Part shown: piece after piece, positions 1-8,658 of the stretch | Layout of the letters: each line of letters starts with the position of its first letter | How positions within the stretch are numbered: the stretch's first letter is position 1 | Origin: Aliarcobacter sp017996075 | Lineage (GTDB): Bacteria; Campylobacterota; Campylobacteria; Campylobacterales; Arcobacteraceae | DNA: 51,716 nucleotides | Direction: 5' to 3' (one strand) | NCBI RefSeq assembly: GCF_051062515.1 | Contig: NZ_JAMXEK010000012.1 | Translations under genes and position numbers: made by a program | The notes under the pieces: model-generated | Seen by the model: the letters and a program-made list of their open reading frames with translations, nothing else | The model's database searches: none | What the model was told of the DNA's origin: nothing

Positions 1-1
1 T

Positions 2-94
2 AATATTGAAGATAAAGAGTTACATAAAAAAATAAACAAAGAGCTTGAAGAGTTAGCTAGTAAGTTTGTGATTTACAGTAGTTCGACGTATTAA
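2..94 (+). CDS. C-terminal end of an upstream gene (partial)
   Basis: An open frame enters from the left edge and ends at the TAA at 92-94, giving 30 residues rich in Glu, Lys and Leu and ending in SSSTY. It stops 13 bp before the next start, so the two genes are probably co-transcribed. Too little remains to assign a family. The opposite-strand frame over this stretch is a shadow. Confidence 0.5.
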   Translation, partial: NIEDKELHKKINKELEELASKFVIYSSSTY

Positions 95-107
95 TAAAGA
101 GAAAAAA

Positions 108-944
108 GTGGAAATAGAAAAAAATAGTTCTACTTATAATCAAATAGAAAAAGCCATCAAATACATAGATGAGAATTTTAAATCTCATCCAAGTATTGAT
201 GAGATTGCAAAAAATGTTGGAATGAGTAAGTACCATTTTATAAGAGTTTTTAAAGATTATGTTGGTCTTACTCCTCAACAGTTTTTGCACAGTGTTACTT
301 TAAACTATGCAAAAGAGCATATAAAAGAGTCCAAATCTATTCTTGATAGTAGTTTAGATATTGGACTATCAAGTTCCAGCCGTCTTCACGAACTTTTTGT
401 AAACTTAATTGGAGTTACTCCAAAAGAGTGGAAAGAAAAAGGTAAAGATGTAGAGATAACTTATGGTTTTGGACAAACTCCTTTTGGTGAAGCTTTGATT
501 GGATTTACATCTAAAGGAATATGCTATTTAGGTTTTTGTGATAACAATAAAAAAGATATTTTTCAAAGATTTAATGAACTTTGGGAAAATGCCAACTTAG
601 TTTTTAATGAAAAATTAGCAAATGAGTATTTGGAAAATATCTTTATAAAAAATAAAAAGTATCCTCTTTTTGTAAAAGGAACAAACCTACAAATAAATGT
701 TTGGAAAGCATTAATAAATATTCCAAATGGAGAAATTGCAACTTATAGCGATATTGCAAATATTGTAGATAAACCAAAATCTGTAAGAGCGGTTGCAAGT
801 GCTATTGGAAAAAATCATATAGGATATTTAATTCCTTGCCACAGAGTGATAGCAAAAAGTGGTGCTATGAGTGGATATAGATGGGGAATTGAGAGAAAAA
901 AGAGCTTATTGGATTATGAAAATTTTAAAAATGATAAAAAATAA
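108..944 (+). CDS. AraC-type HTH / O6-methylguanine-DNA methyltransferase fusion (Ada-like)
   Basis: The 278-aa protein joins an AraC-family DNA-binding domain (about residues 10-110; the second recognition region includes GLTPQQF and the repeat ends GVTPKEW) to a methylated-DNA-protein cysteine methyltransferase domain (about 115-270). The active-site motif PCHRV is present near residue 244, as is the preceding helix VRAVASAIGKN. The methyltransferase moves alkyl groups from O6-alkylguanine onto its own cysteine; the HTH part suggests it also activates the adaptive response. The N-terminal zinc/Cys phosphotriester domain of E. coli Ada is absent, so the signal for activation is unclear. The start is GTG at 108 with an AAAGAG ribosome-binding site just upstream. 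Confidence 0.9.
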   Translation: MEIEKNSSTYNQIEKAIKYIDENFKSHPSIDEIAKNVGMSKYHFIRVFKDYVGLTPQQFLHSVTLNYAKEHIKESKSILDSSLDIGLSSSSRLHELFVNLIGVTPKEWKEKGKDVEITYGFGQTPFGEALIGFTSKGICYLGFCDNNKKDIFQRFNELWENANLVFNEKLANEYLENIFIKNKKYPLFVKGTNLQINVWKALINIPNGEIATYSDIANIVDKPKSVRAVASAIGKNHIGYLIPCHRVIAKSGAMSGYRWGIERKKSLLDYENFKNDKK

Positions 945-1051
945 AATAGATTAAGCTAAAAAACTATTTTATAGAATATCCATCATCTCATCTGGTTACA
1001 AAAAAATGGTAAATAAAATTTATGAAAATAACTAAAATAAGTAGTTAATAT

Positions 1052-1073
1052 CAACTTACAAAAGTTGCTTTTT
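1052..1073 (+). terminator. Possible intrinsic terminator after the Ada-like gene
   Basis: CAACTT and AAGTTG form a perfect 6-bp stem with a 4-nt loop (ACAA), followed by CTTTTTC. It lies about 110 bp after the Ada-like stop codon. The stem is AT-rich, so strength is uncertain. Confidence 0.4.
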
Positions 1074-1130
1074 CAATTTATAAAAAATCTTTATATTGTT
1101 TTATACCAGATAAATCTTTTATTTAAAATA

Positions 1131-1151
1131 GACAAGTTTTAAAAACTTGTC
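1131..1151 (-). terminator. Terminator hairpin overlapping the chemotaxis receptor stop codon
   Basis: A perfect palindrome with 10-bp arms (GACAAGTTTT and its complement) around a single central base covers the last codons and stop of the receptor gene. On the minus strand it is followed by TATTTTAAAT, a U-rich tract. Position and tract suggest an intrinsic terminator rather than an operator, although the arm starts with GACA like the dyads found further right. Confidence 0.55.
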
Positions 1152-3094
1152 CATTCTTCTTTATCTTCATTTTTAGAAGGAATATTTTTTGATTTATTTT
1201 CATTAAAATTAGGTTTTTTGATATCCAAAACAGTTTTATTTAGGTTATCTTCATCTAAAGTTTTAGCTTTTACTTCATTTTTTCCAATAAACTCTTTTGA
1301 GTTTGCATTTGAAACAATAAGTTTTGCAATAGTATCTGTTTGCATTGCAACACTATATGTTTGAGAAGCAATTTGTGCATTTTGTTGAGTTTGCTGATCT
1401 AAAGAGTTAATTGCATGATTTATTTGTTCAATTCCAGCAAGTTGCTCTTTACTAGAAGATTCAACACCTTTTATTAAATCGATAGTTTTAATAATATCTT
1501 CATTTAATGTTTTATATCCACTTATCATATCTTCAGAGATTTTTTTACCCAAATCAGCTTTTTTTGTAGCATTTTCAACTATTGCTTTTATCTCACGTGC
1601 TGCTTCTGCACTTCTTGTTGCTAGATTTCTTACCTCTTGAGCAACAACAGCAAAACCTTTTCCTGCTTCTCCTGCAGTTGCAGCTTCAACTGCAGCATTA
1701 AGAGAAAGAATATTTGTTTGGAATGCTATTTGATCAATTATAATTATTGCTTCGTTTATTGAATTTACTTCTTTATCTATTTCATTCATAGATTCTGTTG
1801 TTTGATTTGCAAGAGTTTCGCCTTTTGTTACAGAATTTGTAACATTCGAAGCTAATTTTGACATTTGAATAATATTATCTGTATTATTTGAGATATTACT
1901 AGAAATCTCTTCAACTGCAGCTGCTGTTTCTTCTAATGCAGCTGCTGCTTCATTTGAATTTTTATTTAAAATATCTACATTATTTAATAAAATTCCACTA
2001 CTTACATCAAGAGTCAAACCATTTGATTTATTTTCTACTAACATACTATTTATAATATCTGCTAAATTATTTAGTCCAACAGTAACTCCACTATTACAAC
2101 CTTTTATTCTATGAGTAAAATCAAGTTTAGAATATTTTTCAAGAGCATAAGAGATATCATTTACATTTGTACAAATTCTAAGTTGTAAGCTATATAACAT
2201 CTCATTTATATGAATTCTTAATTTTTCCATACTTTGCGATTCAACTTTTTCTTCAAGCCTTTTATTTAAATAACCATTTTTTACAACTTCTACAACTTCA
2301 TTTATTTGTTCTAAAAATTTATTATCAGAATCAATTGTTTTTTTTGTTTTTAAAATATTTTCATTTACAATTTTTGCCATATTTCCGAATTCATCTTCAT
2401 ATTTATCATCTAACATTTCAACATTTTTATTCTCTTTATTTACATATCCAAAGAAACTTAATAAACCTTTTTGGAAATTTTTCAATGAGTTAATTAACTG
2501 ATTTGATAGAATAATAGAAAAAGTTAGAAAAATTATTATTGAAATTATTGCAATTAATATTAAAACAAGAGTCATAGTTTTTTCTGATTTTGATTTTAGC
2601 TCTATAGTATTTTTATTCATAAGTGCTAATTTTTCTTCAAGTTCTAATCCTACGGTTACCATTTGTTTTATAATAGTTGAGATTTCATCACTCTCATTTT
2701 GTATCCCATTATTGTAATCACTGATTCTTTTTTGATAAAATTTATCAAAATTAGAAATATAATCTGCAGATAATTTTAAAATTTGATTACTTAAATCAAT
2801 ATTTTCTTTTTCTGTTAAAAAAGGTTTTAAATTTTTCACAAAGTCATCTAACTCTTTAAAATCACTTTTAACTTTTTGAGCATTTTGTTCTGAAGGAACT
2901 CTTAAAAATTGGTATACAGAAATTCTTCCCTTTAATACTTGTTGTATAAAAATATCTGTTTGTGTCGCGGTTTTAATTCTTTGATTATTTATTTGATTAA
3001 AATAACTAAATACCAAAGCACAGACAATTACAATTACTATAAATATAATCGGTAAAAGCATTAATTTCTTTTTTGTAGAAAGATTATTCAGCAT
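1139..3094 (-). CDS. Methyl-accepting chemotaxis protein
   Basis: This 651-aa receptor has a transmembrane segment at about 11-31, a helical extracytoplasmic sensor region (about 35-170) of the four-helix-bundle type, a second membrane segment at about 174-196, a HAMP-like linker and a long signalling coiled coil. The conserved hairpin tip is clear around 455-510 (EAGKGFAVVAQEVRNLA), which contacts CheA and CheW. The protein ends in EWTSF, which fits the xWxxF tail that tethers CheR/CheB in enterobacterial receptors (NWETF). The ligand cannot be told from sequence. It is transcribed alone and convergent with the Ada-like gene. Confidence 0.93.
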   Translation of the reverse strand: MLNNLSTKKKLMLLPIIFIVIVIVCALVFSYFNQINNQRIKTATQTDIFIQQVLKGRISVYQFLRVPSEQNAQKVKSDFKELDDFVKNLKPFLTEKENIDLSNQILKLSADYISNFDKFYQKRISDYNNGIQNESDEISTIIKQMVTVGLELEEKLALMNKNTIELKSKSEKTMTLVLILIAIISIIIFLTFSIILSNQLINSLKNFQKGLLSFFGYVNKENKNVEMLDDKYEDEFGNMAKIVNENILKTKKTIDSDNKFLEQINEVVEVVKNGYLNKRLEEKVESQSMEKLRIHINEMLYSLQLRICTNVNDISYALEKYSKLDFTHRIKGCNSGVTVGLNNLADIINSMLVENKSNGLTLDVSSGILLNNVDILNKNSNEAAAALEETAAAVEEISSNISNNTDNIIQMSKLASNVTNSVTKGETLANQTTESMNEIDKEVNSINEAIIIIDQIAFQTNILSLNAAVEAATAGEAGKGFAVVAQEVRNLATRSAEAAREIKAIVENATKKADLGKKISEDMISGYKTLNEDIIKTIDLIKGVESSSKEQLAGIEQINHAINSLDQQTQQNAQIASQTYSVAMQTDTIAKLIVSNANSKEFIGKNEVKAKTLDEDNLNKTVLDIKKPNFNENKSKNIPSKNEDKEEWTSF

Positions 3095-3263
3095 AGGGAT
3101 ATCTCCAAAAGTTCATAAGATTACTATTGATAACTAATATCATAATATAAACATAGTAACAAAAGATAGATGCAAAGAAATAGCATTTTAAATATTGGTT
3201 GCTCCAGATAGCTAAATAACTAATAGTTTAGATTTTTAGTTTTTTTGTAAAATTTATCAAAAC

Positions 3264-3659
3264 TCAATATTGCTCTTTAAAATTAGCAAAAGCAACTTCA
3301 ATACTTGGAATAGTTTTATAGTGTGTTTTTAGAAATCTTACTTTTTTTGTTTTAAGATTACATACAGCAATTCTAAAATTTGAACCAATAAATGGCTCTA
3401 CTACGCAAATAATATTATCATCAATTTGTCTTGTTGCATAAATAGTACCCTGAAGCTCAGAGAAAAAATATTTTGGATAACTCAAATGAGTTATCTCTAC
3501 AATATCTATATTTTCACAATTCTCAAGAGTTTGAGCAAGATTTAAAGCATCTTCATAATTATCAAAAAAGACACACCAGTCATCAAATTTTTTATTAAAA
3601 TGTTGCAAATCTTCATCTAAAAATCCACCTGCTAAATATTGTAAAGCAAAAATAGCCAC
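3264..3659 (-). CDS. Hypothetical protein, 131 aa
   Basis: I do not recognise a family. The protein is soluble, with no signal peptide or membrane segment, and is rich in aromatic residues, with an N-terminal stretch MAIFALQYLAGGF and a mixed alpha/beta pattern. It stands alone between the chemotaxis receptor and the divergently transcribed RNase H-like gene. Codon use and composition match the neighbours, so it is probably a resident gene. Confidence 0.65.
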   Translation of the reverse strand: MAIFALQYLAGGFLDEDLQHFNKKFDDWCVFFDNYEDALNLAQTLENCENIDIVEITHLSYPKYFFSELQGTIYATRQIDDNIICVVEPFIGSNFRIAVCNLKTKKVRFLKTHYKTIPSIEVAFANFKEQY

Positions 3660-3797
3660 ATAAACACCTTTTAATTATATACAATTTTAAAAATTTATTT
3701 TAACATAATGAACTATAACAACTGATGAGCTTTTTAATAGCAAAACTATGATAGGCTTGTATGTTTTAAAAAATTATAAAATTATAAAGATAAAAAA

Positions 3798-4310
3798 TTG
3801 AAAAAAATAGAACTTTTTACAGATTCAAGTGTAAATCCACAAAGCAAGATAGGTTTTGCAGCATTTTTAGTAAAAAATGATAAAGATATTATATTAGAAA
3901 AGTTAAATAAAAGCATAAAAATAAAAAAATTTGAAAATACGAGCTCCACAAGATTAGAGCTACAAGCTCTACTTTGGGCAATAAGTGATATAGAAAAAGA
4001 GAAAAGTGACTTATCAAATATTTTAATTGAAGTTTATACAGATTGTCAAAATATAGTTAATCTAAAAACTAGGAAAACCAAGTTAATAGAAAACAATTAT
4101 CACTCAGGAAGTGGAAAACTAATAAAAAATCATGATTTATATAAAGATTTTTTTAAAATAGAGAGTAGATTAAATCTTAATATTATAAAAGTAAAAGGTC
4201 ATAAAAAAACCATTCTAAAAGATAATATTGATCATATTTTCAATCTTGTTGATAAGGCTTCAAGAAGTGCATTAAGAGATGAATTTAAAGATAAAGAGAG
4301 TTTAGTTTAA
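3798..4310 (+). CDS. RNase H-like protein
   Basis: The 170-aa protein fits the RNase H fold. The first acidic residue is in ELFTDSS (about residue 9), a glutamate in TRLELQAL (about 54), an aspartate in VYTDCQN (about 80) and a final aspartate in NLVDKASR near 152. These match the D-E-D-D catalytic set that binds two metal ions and cuts RNA in RNA-DNA hybrids. The glycine-rich turn is replaced by SSVNPQSKIG and the protein carries an insertion around 90-125, so it is a diverged relative rather than classical RnhA. The start is TTG at 3798. It converges with and overlaps the histidine kinase gene by 9 bp. Confidence 0.75.
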   Translation: MKKIELFTDSSVNPQSKIGFAAFLVKNDKDIILEKLNKSIKIKKFENTSSTRLELQALLWAISDIEKEKSDLSNILIEVYTDCQNIVNLKTRKTKLIENNYHSGSGKLIKNHDLYKDFFKIESRLNLNIIKVKGHKKTILKDNIDHIFNLVDKASRSALRDEFKDKESLV

Positions 4311-5153
4311 AATACTCTTCAAATTTAGATTTATTTTATTTCCACCTTCAAAACTTTCAATATTTATTCCAATACTATTTTTATCACAAAACTCTTTTAC
4401 AACAGCAAGTCCTATTCCATAGCCCATATTTTGTGAATTTTCCTGAAAATACCTATCAAAAACTAGCATAATATTTTTTGTATCAATTCCCACACCTTTA
4501 TTAAAAATTGACAAAACTCTATTTTCAAATGATATTTTGATATATGGATTCTCTTTACTATTATATTTAATAGCATTAGAAATAAGATTATCTAAAACTA
4601 TTATAAAACCGTTGTAATCACTATTCAAAACTATATTTTTTGGAACAAAAACTTCAATTATTGTATCTTTTTTTATATCTTCAAATTTATCTAAAGAGTT
4701 ATTTAAAGCATCAAATAAAGAAAAATCTTCTAAATCAATATTTTCAAACTCTTTTTTAAATTCGTATTCCATATTGTTATACAAAGAGCTTAGACTTTCA
4801 TTTGCTTTTTCTATTCTCTCTAGTCTTATTAAACTTTTTGTATCTGTTAAATCTTTTTTTAGAAGATGTAGATTTATTTTTATTGTAGATGTTGGAATAT
4901 TTAATTCATGAAGCCTATTTTTTATACTGTTTTTTATATTCTCTTCACTTTGAAAAATTGGTTTTAAAATTTTTGTAGATATTAGTAAAAAGAATAAAGA
5001 ACCAAAAAGTGTTAGAAGTACCATAAAAAAAAGACTATTTTCAATAATTTTTATCTCAAAAATCAAAAAATAGTTTAAAAAAAGAACAAGCAAAATAGTA
5101 AAAAAGACTAAAATAAAACTTGAAATATAAAAATATATTTTTTTAAAGTTCAA
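4302..5153 (-). CDS. Two-component sensor histidine kinase
   Basis: The 283-aa kinase begins with two membrane segments (about 7-30 and 38-62) separated by only a few residues, so almost no periplasmic sensor exists. The H-box LHELNIPTS carries the phospho-accepting histidine near residue 83. The N-box (LDNLISNAIKYN), the G1 region (NKGVGID) and G2 (GYGIGLAVVKEF) identify the ATPase domain. It probably senses a membrane or cytoplasmic cue, perhaps through the small membrane protein two genes upstream. It overlaps the response regulator gene by 11 bp, typical of a translationally coupled pair. Confidence 0.9.
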   Translation of the reverse strand: MNFKKIYFYISSFILVFFTILLVLFLNYFLIFEIKIIENSLFFMVLLTLFGSLFFLLISTKILKPIFQSEENIKNSIKNRLHELNIPTSTIKINLHLLKKDLTDTKSLIRLERIEKANESLSSLYNNMEYEFKKEFENIDLEDFSLFDALNNSLDKFEDIKKDTIIEVFVPKNIVLNSDYNGFIIVLDNLISNAIKYNSKENPYIKISFENRVLSIFNKGVGIDTKNIMLVFDRYFQENSQNMGYGIGLAVVKEFCDKNSIGINIESFEGGNKINLNLKSILN

Positions 5154-5808
5154 ACCTATACCCTATTCCTTTTATATTTGTTATTACATTTTGTTTTTTT
5201 TCAAAAATATTTTTCAGACTATTTATATAAACTCTAATTGAGCCATCACTATGAGTTTCAGATTTACTCCACAATCTATCTACTATCATATCTTTTGAGA
5301 TGATTTTTTTTTCATTTTCTATAAAAAGTTCCAATAACTCCAATACTTTTATAGGAAGTTTTAAATCATTTTTATCTTTATACAATCTTTTCTCTTTTTT
5401 ATTATAAATCAAATTTTCTTCCAAAACTATATCTTCAAAACCTTTATTCTCTCTTTTAAATATAGCTTTTATTCTTAAAATCAGCTCATCCAAATCAACT
5501 GGTTTTTTCAAATAATCATCACAACCTTTCAAAAAAGCATCTTTTAAAGTATCTTTATCTTTATATGAAGTTAAAAAAATAGTAGGTGTATTATCAGAAC
5601 TTCCTCTTAAATTTTCAAGAGTTTTTAATCCATTTATTTTTGGAACATTTATATCAAAAATATATAAATCATAATTTTTATGAAAAGTAAAATCAAATAC
5701 CTCCTCACCATCTTTTGCAATATCTACGCAAAATCCTTCACAAACTAAAAAATCTTCAATACTAGAAGCAAATAACAAATCATCTTCTAAAAGTAAAATA
5801 CTATACAT
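5143..5808 (-). CDS. OmpR/PhoB-family response regulator
   Basis: The 221-aa protein has a receiver domain (1-115) with an acidic pair in LLEDD, the phospho-acceptor aspartate in YIFDINVP (about residue 52), a conserved threonine in FLTSY and a lysine in YLKKPVD. A winged-helix DNA-binding domain follows (about 130-221) and ends with the usual GIGYRFEL. It is the partner of the kinase that overlaps its 3' end, and it overlaps the upstream small membrane protein gene by 8 bp. The regulated promoter is not evident here. Confidence 0.93.
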   Translation of the reverse strand: MYSILLLEDDLLFASSIEDFLVCEGFCVDIAKDGEEVFDFTFHKNYDLYIFDINVPKINGLKTLENLRGSSDNTPTIFLTSYKDKDTLKDAFLKGCDDYLKKPVDLDELILRIKAIFKRENKGFEDIVLEENLIYNKKEKRLYKDKNDLKLPIKVLELLELFIENEKKIISKDMIVDRLWSKSETHSDGSIRVYINSLKNIFEKKQNVITNIKGIGYRFEL

Positions 5809-6166
5809 TTTCTTTTTTCTTTTTTAATTTTTGTTTTGTGATATTTGAATATTTTCTATCTATTTTTTTTCTCTCTTTTATCTCCATTTCAAGAGAAAAT
5901 GTATCATTTTTTCTTATTCCTAGTCTTTTTTCAATAGGAATTTTGCCTTTTAGTTTTGGATTTAATCTAAAAAATTCATCAATATCTATATCAAAAGCTT
6001 GCCCTTTGTTGTGAAGTTCTGCACTTTTTGGATAGCTTATAATATAACAACCTTGAAAATCACTCTCAAGCCTTCCGCCATAGGAAATTTGTTTTAGAAC
6101 ATTAAATTTTTTTAGTATAAACAATAAAACAAAAATTAATATAATAATTATAGTAGTATCAATCAT
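5801..6166 (-). CDS. Small single-pass membrane protein in a two-component operon
   Basis: The 121-aa protein starts with one strongly hydrophobic helix (residues 4-17, nearly all Ile, Leu and Phe), followed by a basic soluble region ending in a Lys-rich tail. No family is recognised. Overlap with the response regulator gene and the 12-bp gap to the gene upstream place it in the same operon. It could be an accessory sensor for the nearly sensorless kinase; this is inference only. Confidence 0.65.
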   Translation of the reverse strand: MIDTTIIIILIFVLLFILKKFNVLKQISYGGRLESDFQGCYIISYPKSAELHNKGQAFDIDIDEFFRLNPKLKGKIPIEKRLGIRKNDTFSLEMEIKERKKIDRKYSNITKQKLKKKKENV

Positions 6167-6178
6167 ACTCTTGCTCTC

Positions 6179-6544
6179 TTATACTTTTTTTCTAATATTT
6201 TCATATATTTTTTTATATTGAAAAGTTTCATCAAAAATTTGATTCCTGTGTTCTACTATAAAATCAAGTTTCTCTTCTATTGTTAAATCTTTTGAGTTCA
6301 AACCAAAAATCTTTATTAGCATCCAAACAGGAAAACCTTTTTGACCTAAAATATTATCACAACTTGACTCATTTCTTATGCTAATATAATTATAATTGTC
6401 ATACCACTTACCATTAAAATCTATTTTCCATGTAGTTCCATTTCCAAAAGTTGCAATATAATCACTATCTTTTTCTAAAAAGAAATCAATTGCTAAAAGT
6501 TTATTTTTTGCTAGTGACAACTCTTTTTTATATTTTTCATACAT
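6179..6544 (-). CDS. Hypothetical protein, 121 aa, first gene of the two-component operon
   Basis: This is a soluble protein with no signal peptide. It has a central beta-rich part with aromatic residues (NGTTWKIDFNGKWYDNYNY) and a helical C-terminal part. I recognise no family. It starts with ATG at 6544 and is followed after 12 bp by the membrane protein gene, so it appears to lead the four-gene operon. Confidence 0.62.
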   Translation of the reverse strand: MYEKYKKELSLAKNKLLAIDFFLEKDSDYIATFGNGTTWKIDFNGKWYDNYNYISIRNESSCDNILGQKGFPVWMLIKIFGLNSKDLTIEEKLDFIVEHRNQIFDETFQYKKIYENIRKKV

Positions 6545-6664
6545 TATTCAACTATTCCCAAAATATAGATTTTTTTAGTAAATATTTTAACTAAATCTTG
6601 CTTATTAACATTAATTTACTTTTAGATACAATCAAAACTTACAAAATTCACAAGGAGAATTAGT

Positions 6665-8425
6665 TTGTTAAAAAGTGCTGCTATTCCTTTTTTCTTAATA
6701 CTTTTAGGGTATGTAGTTGTTGCTGATGAAAATTTCACTGTTATTTTAAGTGGAATTGCTATTTTTATAATTGGTATGTTTTTTATGCAAGATGGTTTTA
6801 AACAGCTATCTGGTGGTATTTTAGAAAAACTTCTAGAAAAATTTACTAGCAACACTCTTTATGCTATTTTGACTGGATTTTTATCAACTTCAGTAGTTCA
6901 AAGTTCAACAATTATCACTTTAATTGTTGTGTCTTTTTTAAGTGCTGAGCTTCTTACTTTGGTTCAAGCCGTTGGTATTGTTTTTGGTTCAAACATAGGA
7001 AGTACAACTACAGCTTGGATAGTTTCAAGTTTAGGAGTTGATGTAAAGATTTCAACTTATGCTTTTCCTATGCTTGTTTTTGGAGTTGTTTTAAGATTTT
7101 TTAAATCAAATGGAGCAAAAGGGACAGGAAATGTTCTTTTAGGTTTAGGATTTATTTTCTTAGGTATTTCATATATGAAAGATGGTTTCGATATTATGAA
7201 AAATTCTATCGATTTAGCATCTTACGCTATGGAAGGGTATTTAGGAATTATTGTTTATATCTTAATTGGAATTTTGATTACTGTTGTTATACAATCAAGT
7301 GCTGCAACTTTAGCTATTGTTATTACTGCTTTAAATGCAGACAGTATTACTTATGTAAATGCAATAGCTTTAGCAATTGGAGCAAATGTCGGTACAACAC
7401 TTACAACAATTTTAGCCTCATTTGCTTCAAATGAAAATGGAAAAAGAGTAGCTCTCATTCACTTATTATTTAACCTAATTTCAGCAACATTTATAACTAT
7501 TTTTATATTTCAGTTTATAGATTTAACAGATTTTATAGCACCATTTCTAGGAGTTAGTGATACAAATTATGGTATGAAATTAGCACTTTTCCATACTATT
7601 TTTTCTGTAACTGGAGTTATTTTATTAACTCCAGCAATATCTTTATTAGTAAAATTATCAGAAAAATTAATACAAAAAAAGGTATCTTCTGCTTCAAAAC
7701 CAAAATATCTTAATCAATCTGTTTTATCAAATCCTGATGCTTCTTTGGCAGCTTTAAGAAAAGAGATTATAAATCTATATGAAAATTGTCAAAAAGCTAT
7801 GTTACATGCTTTAAATATACATACAACAGGACTTACAAGAGAGACTCTAAAAGTTCAATTATCAAAAGAGCTAACTATAATCGATACAGATATTGATGAA
7901 ATTTATCAAAAAAATCTTAAATCTCTTTATAGTGAAATTATAAAGTTCTCCTCTTTTGCACAAGAAAATATGTTTGATTTTCAACACAAAAAAACAGATG
8001 AACTCAAACGTGCCGCTGTTTTACTTGTGGAGGTATTAAGAGATACTAGAGATATTCAAAGAAATGTAAATTTTTACTTAAAAAGTAAAAATGAGTATAT
8101 TAAAGAGGAGTATAATATTTTAAGAAAAGAGTTAGCAGAGATGCTAATAGATATAAATACTCTTGCACTTTTAGAAAATGATTCAGAGCAATTAACTCAA
8201 CTAGAGCTTATAAAAACAGAATTAGTTCATAATGATTTGGCAAGTAGCGAAGAGTTAGATGCACTTATAAGAGATGATAAAATAAAAGCAACAATGGCAA
8301 CTTCATATATGAATGATAGTGCTACAGGTTACTCTATTCAGAAAAAACTTGTAAAAGTTGCAAATATTTTATTCTTAAATGATGGTATAGTAAAACAAAT
8401 AGGAGATGAAAATGAAACTAAGTAA
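6665..8425 (+). CDS. Na+/phosphate cotransporter (NptA/YjbB type) with PhoU-like tail
   Basis: The 586-aa membrane protein carries two inverted Na/Pi-cotransporter repeats. Each has the diagnostic QSS motif: QSSTIITL near residue 78 and QSSAATLA near 210, and each is followed by a glycine-rich SNIGSTTT or ANVGTTLT segment. About eight or nine membrane helices fill residues 1-335. The remaining 250 residues are helical and PhoU-like. The role is sodium-coupled inorganic phosphate transport. The start is TTG at 6665, supported by AAGGAG at about 6651. The 3' end overlaps the next gene by 20 bp. Confidence 0.9.
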   Translation: MLKSAAIPFFLILLGYVVVADENFTVILSGIAIFIIGMFFMQDGFKQLSGGILEKLLEKFTSNTLYAILTGFLSTSVVQSSTIITLIVVSFLSAELLTLVQAVGIVFGSNIGSTTTAWIVSSLGVDVKISTYAFPMLVFGVVLRFFKSNGAKGTGNVLLGLGFIFLGISYMKDGFDIMKNSIDLASYAMEGYLGIIVYILIGILITVVIQSSAATLAIVITALNADSITYVNAIALAIGANVGTTLTTILASFASNENGKRVALIHLLFNLISATFITIFIFQFIDLTDFIAPFLGVSDTNYGMKLALFHTIFSVTGVILLTPAISLLVKLSEKLIQKKVSSASKPKYLNQSVLSNPDASLAALRKEIINLYENCQKAMLHALNIHTTGLTRETLKVQLSKELTIIDTDIDEIYQKNLKSLYSEIIKFSSFAQENMFDFQHKKTDELKRAAVLLVEVLRDTRDIQRNVNFYLKSKNEYIKEEYNILRKELAEMLIDINTLALLENDSEQLTQLELIKTELVHNDLASSEELDALIRDDKIKATMATSYMNDSATGYSIQKKLVKVANILFLNDGIVKQIGDENETK

Positions 8426-8645
8426 AATTGTTGATAAAGTAAAAAAGTTTTTAGAAAAAGATAATCTAAAAGTTTCTCAAGAAGAGAAGCTTTTAAATAT
8501 TATAGAAGAGCTTGAAAATAAGAAAATCAAAATCAAAGAAGAGTTAAAAACTATAGATAAAGATAACATTAAAAAAAGAGTTGAGCTAGAAAAAAAGTAT
8601 AATGCTGTTTCAAAAGTTCTTAAAAAGAGCCGTTCTATACTTTAG
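8406..8645 (+). CDS. Small coiled-coil protein, 79 aa
   Basis: A highly charged, Lys/Glu-rich helical protein with heptad-like leucine and isoleucine spacing through residues 10-72. It overlaps the transporter gene by 20 bp, so it is translationally coupled and possibly a partner or regulator of the PhoU-like tail. No family is recognised. Its stop lies inside a terminator hairpin shared with brnQ. Confidence 0.65.
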   Translation: MKMKLSKIVDKVKKFLEKDNLKVSQEEKLLNIIEELENKKIKIKEELKTIDKDNIKKRVELEKKYNAVSKVLKKSRSIL

Positions 8646-8658
8646 AACGAACTCTTTT
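8623..8658. terminator. Bidirectional terminator inside two overlapping convergent genes
   Basis: AAAAGAG at 8623-8629 pairs with CTCTTTT at 8652-8658, and inside it GTTCTA at 8632-8637 pairs with TAGAAC at 8643-8648, leaving a short loop. Both arms are A/T-flanked, so the hairpin can stop transcription in both directions. It lies within the last codons of the 79-aa gene and of brnQ, which overlap tail to tail by 11 bp. Confidence 0.7.

Noticed and set aside
1131..1151. GACA...TGTC palindrome near the chemotaxis receptor as another regulon dyad
   Set aside because: The arms are fully complementary across 21 bp, it overlaps a stop codon, and it is followed by a U-rich tract with no TANNNT box at the right distance. 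It is better read as a terminator.
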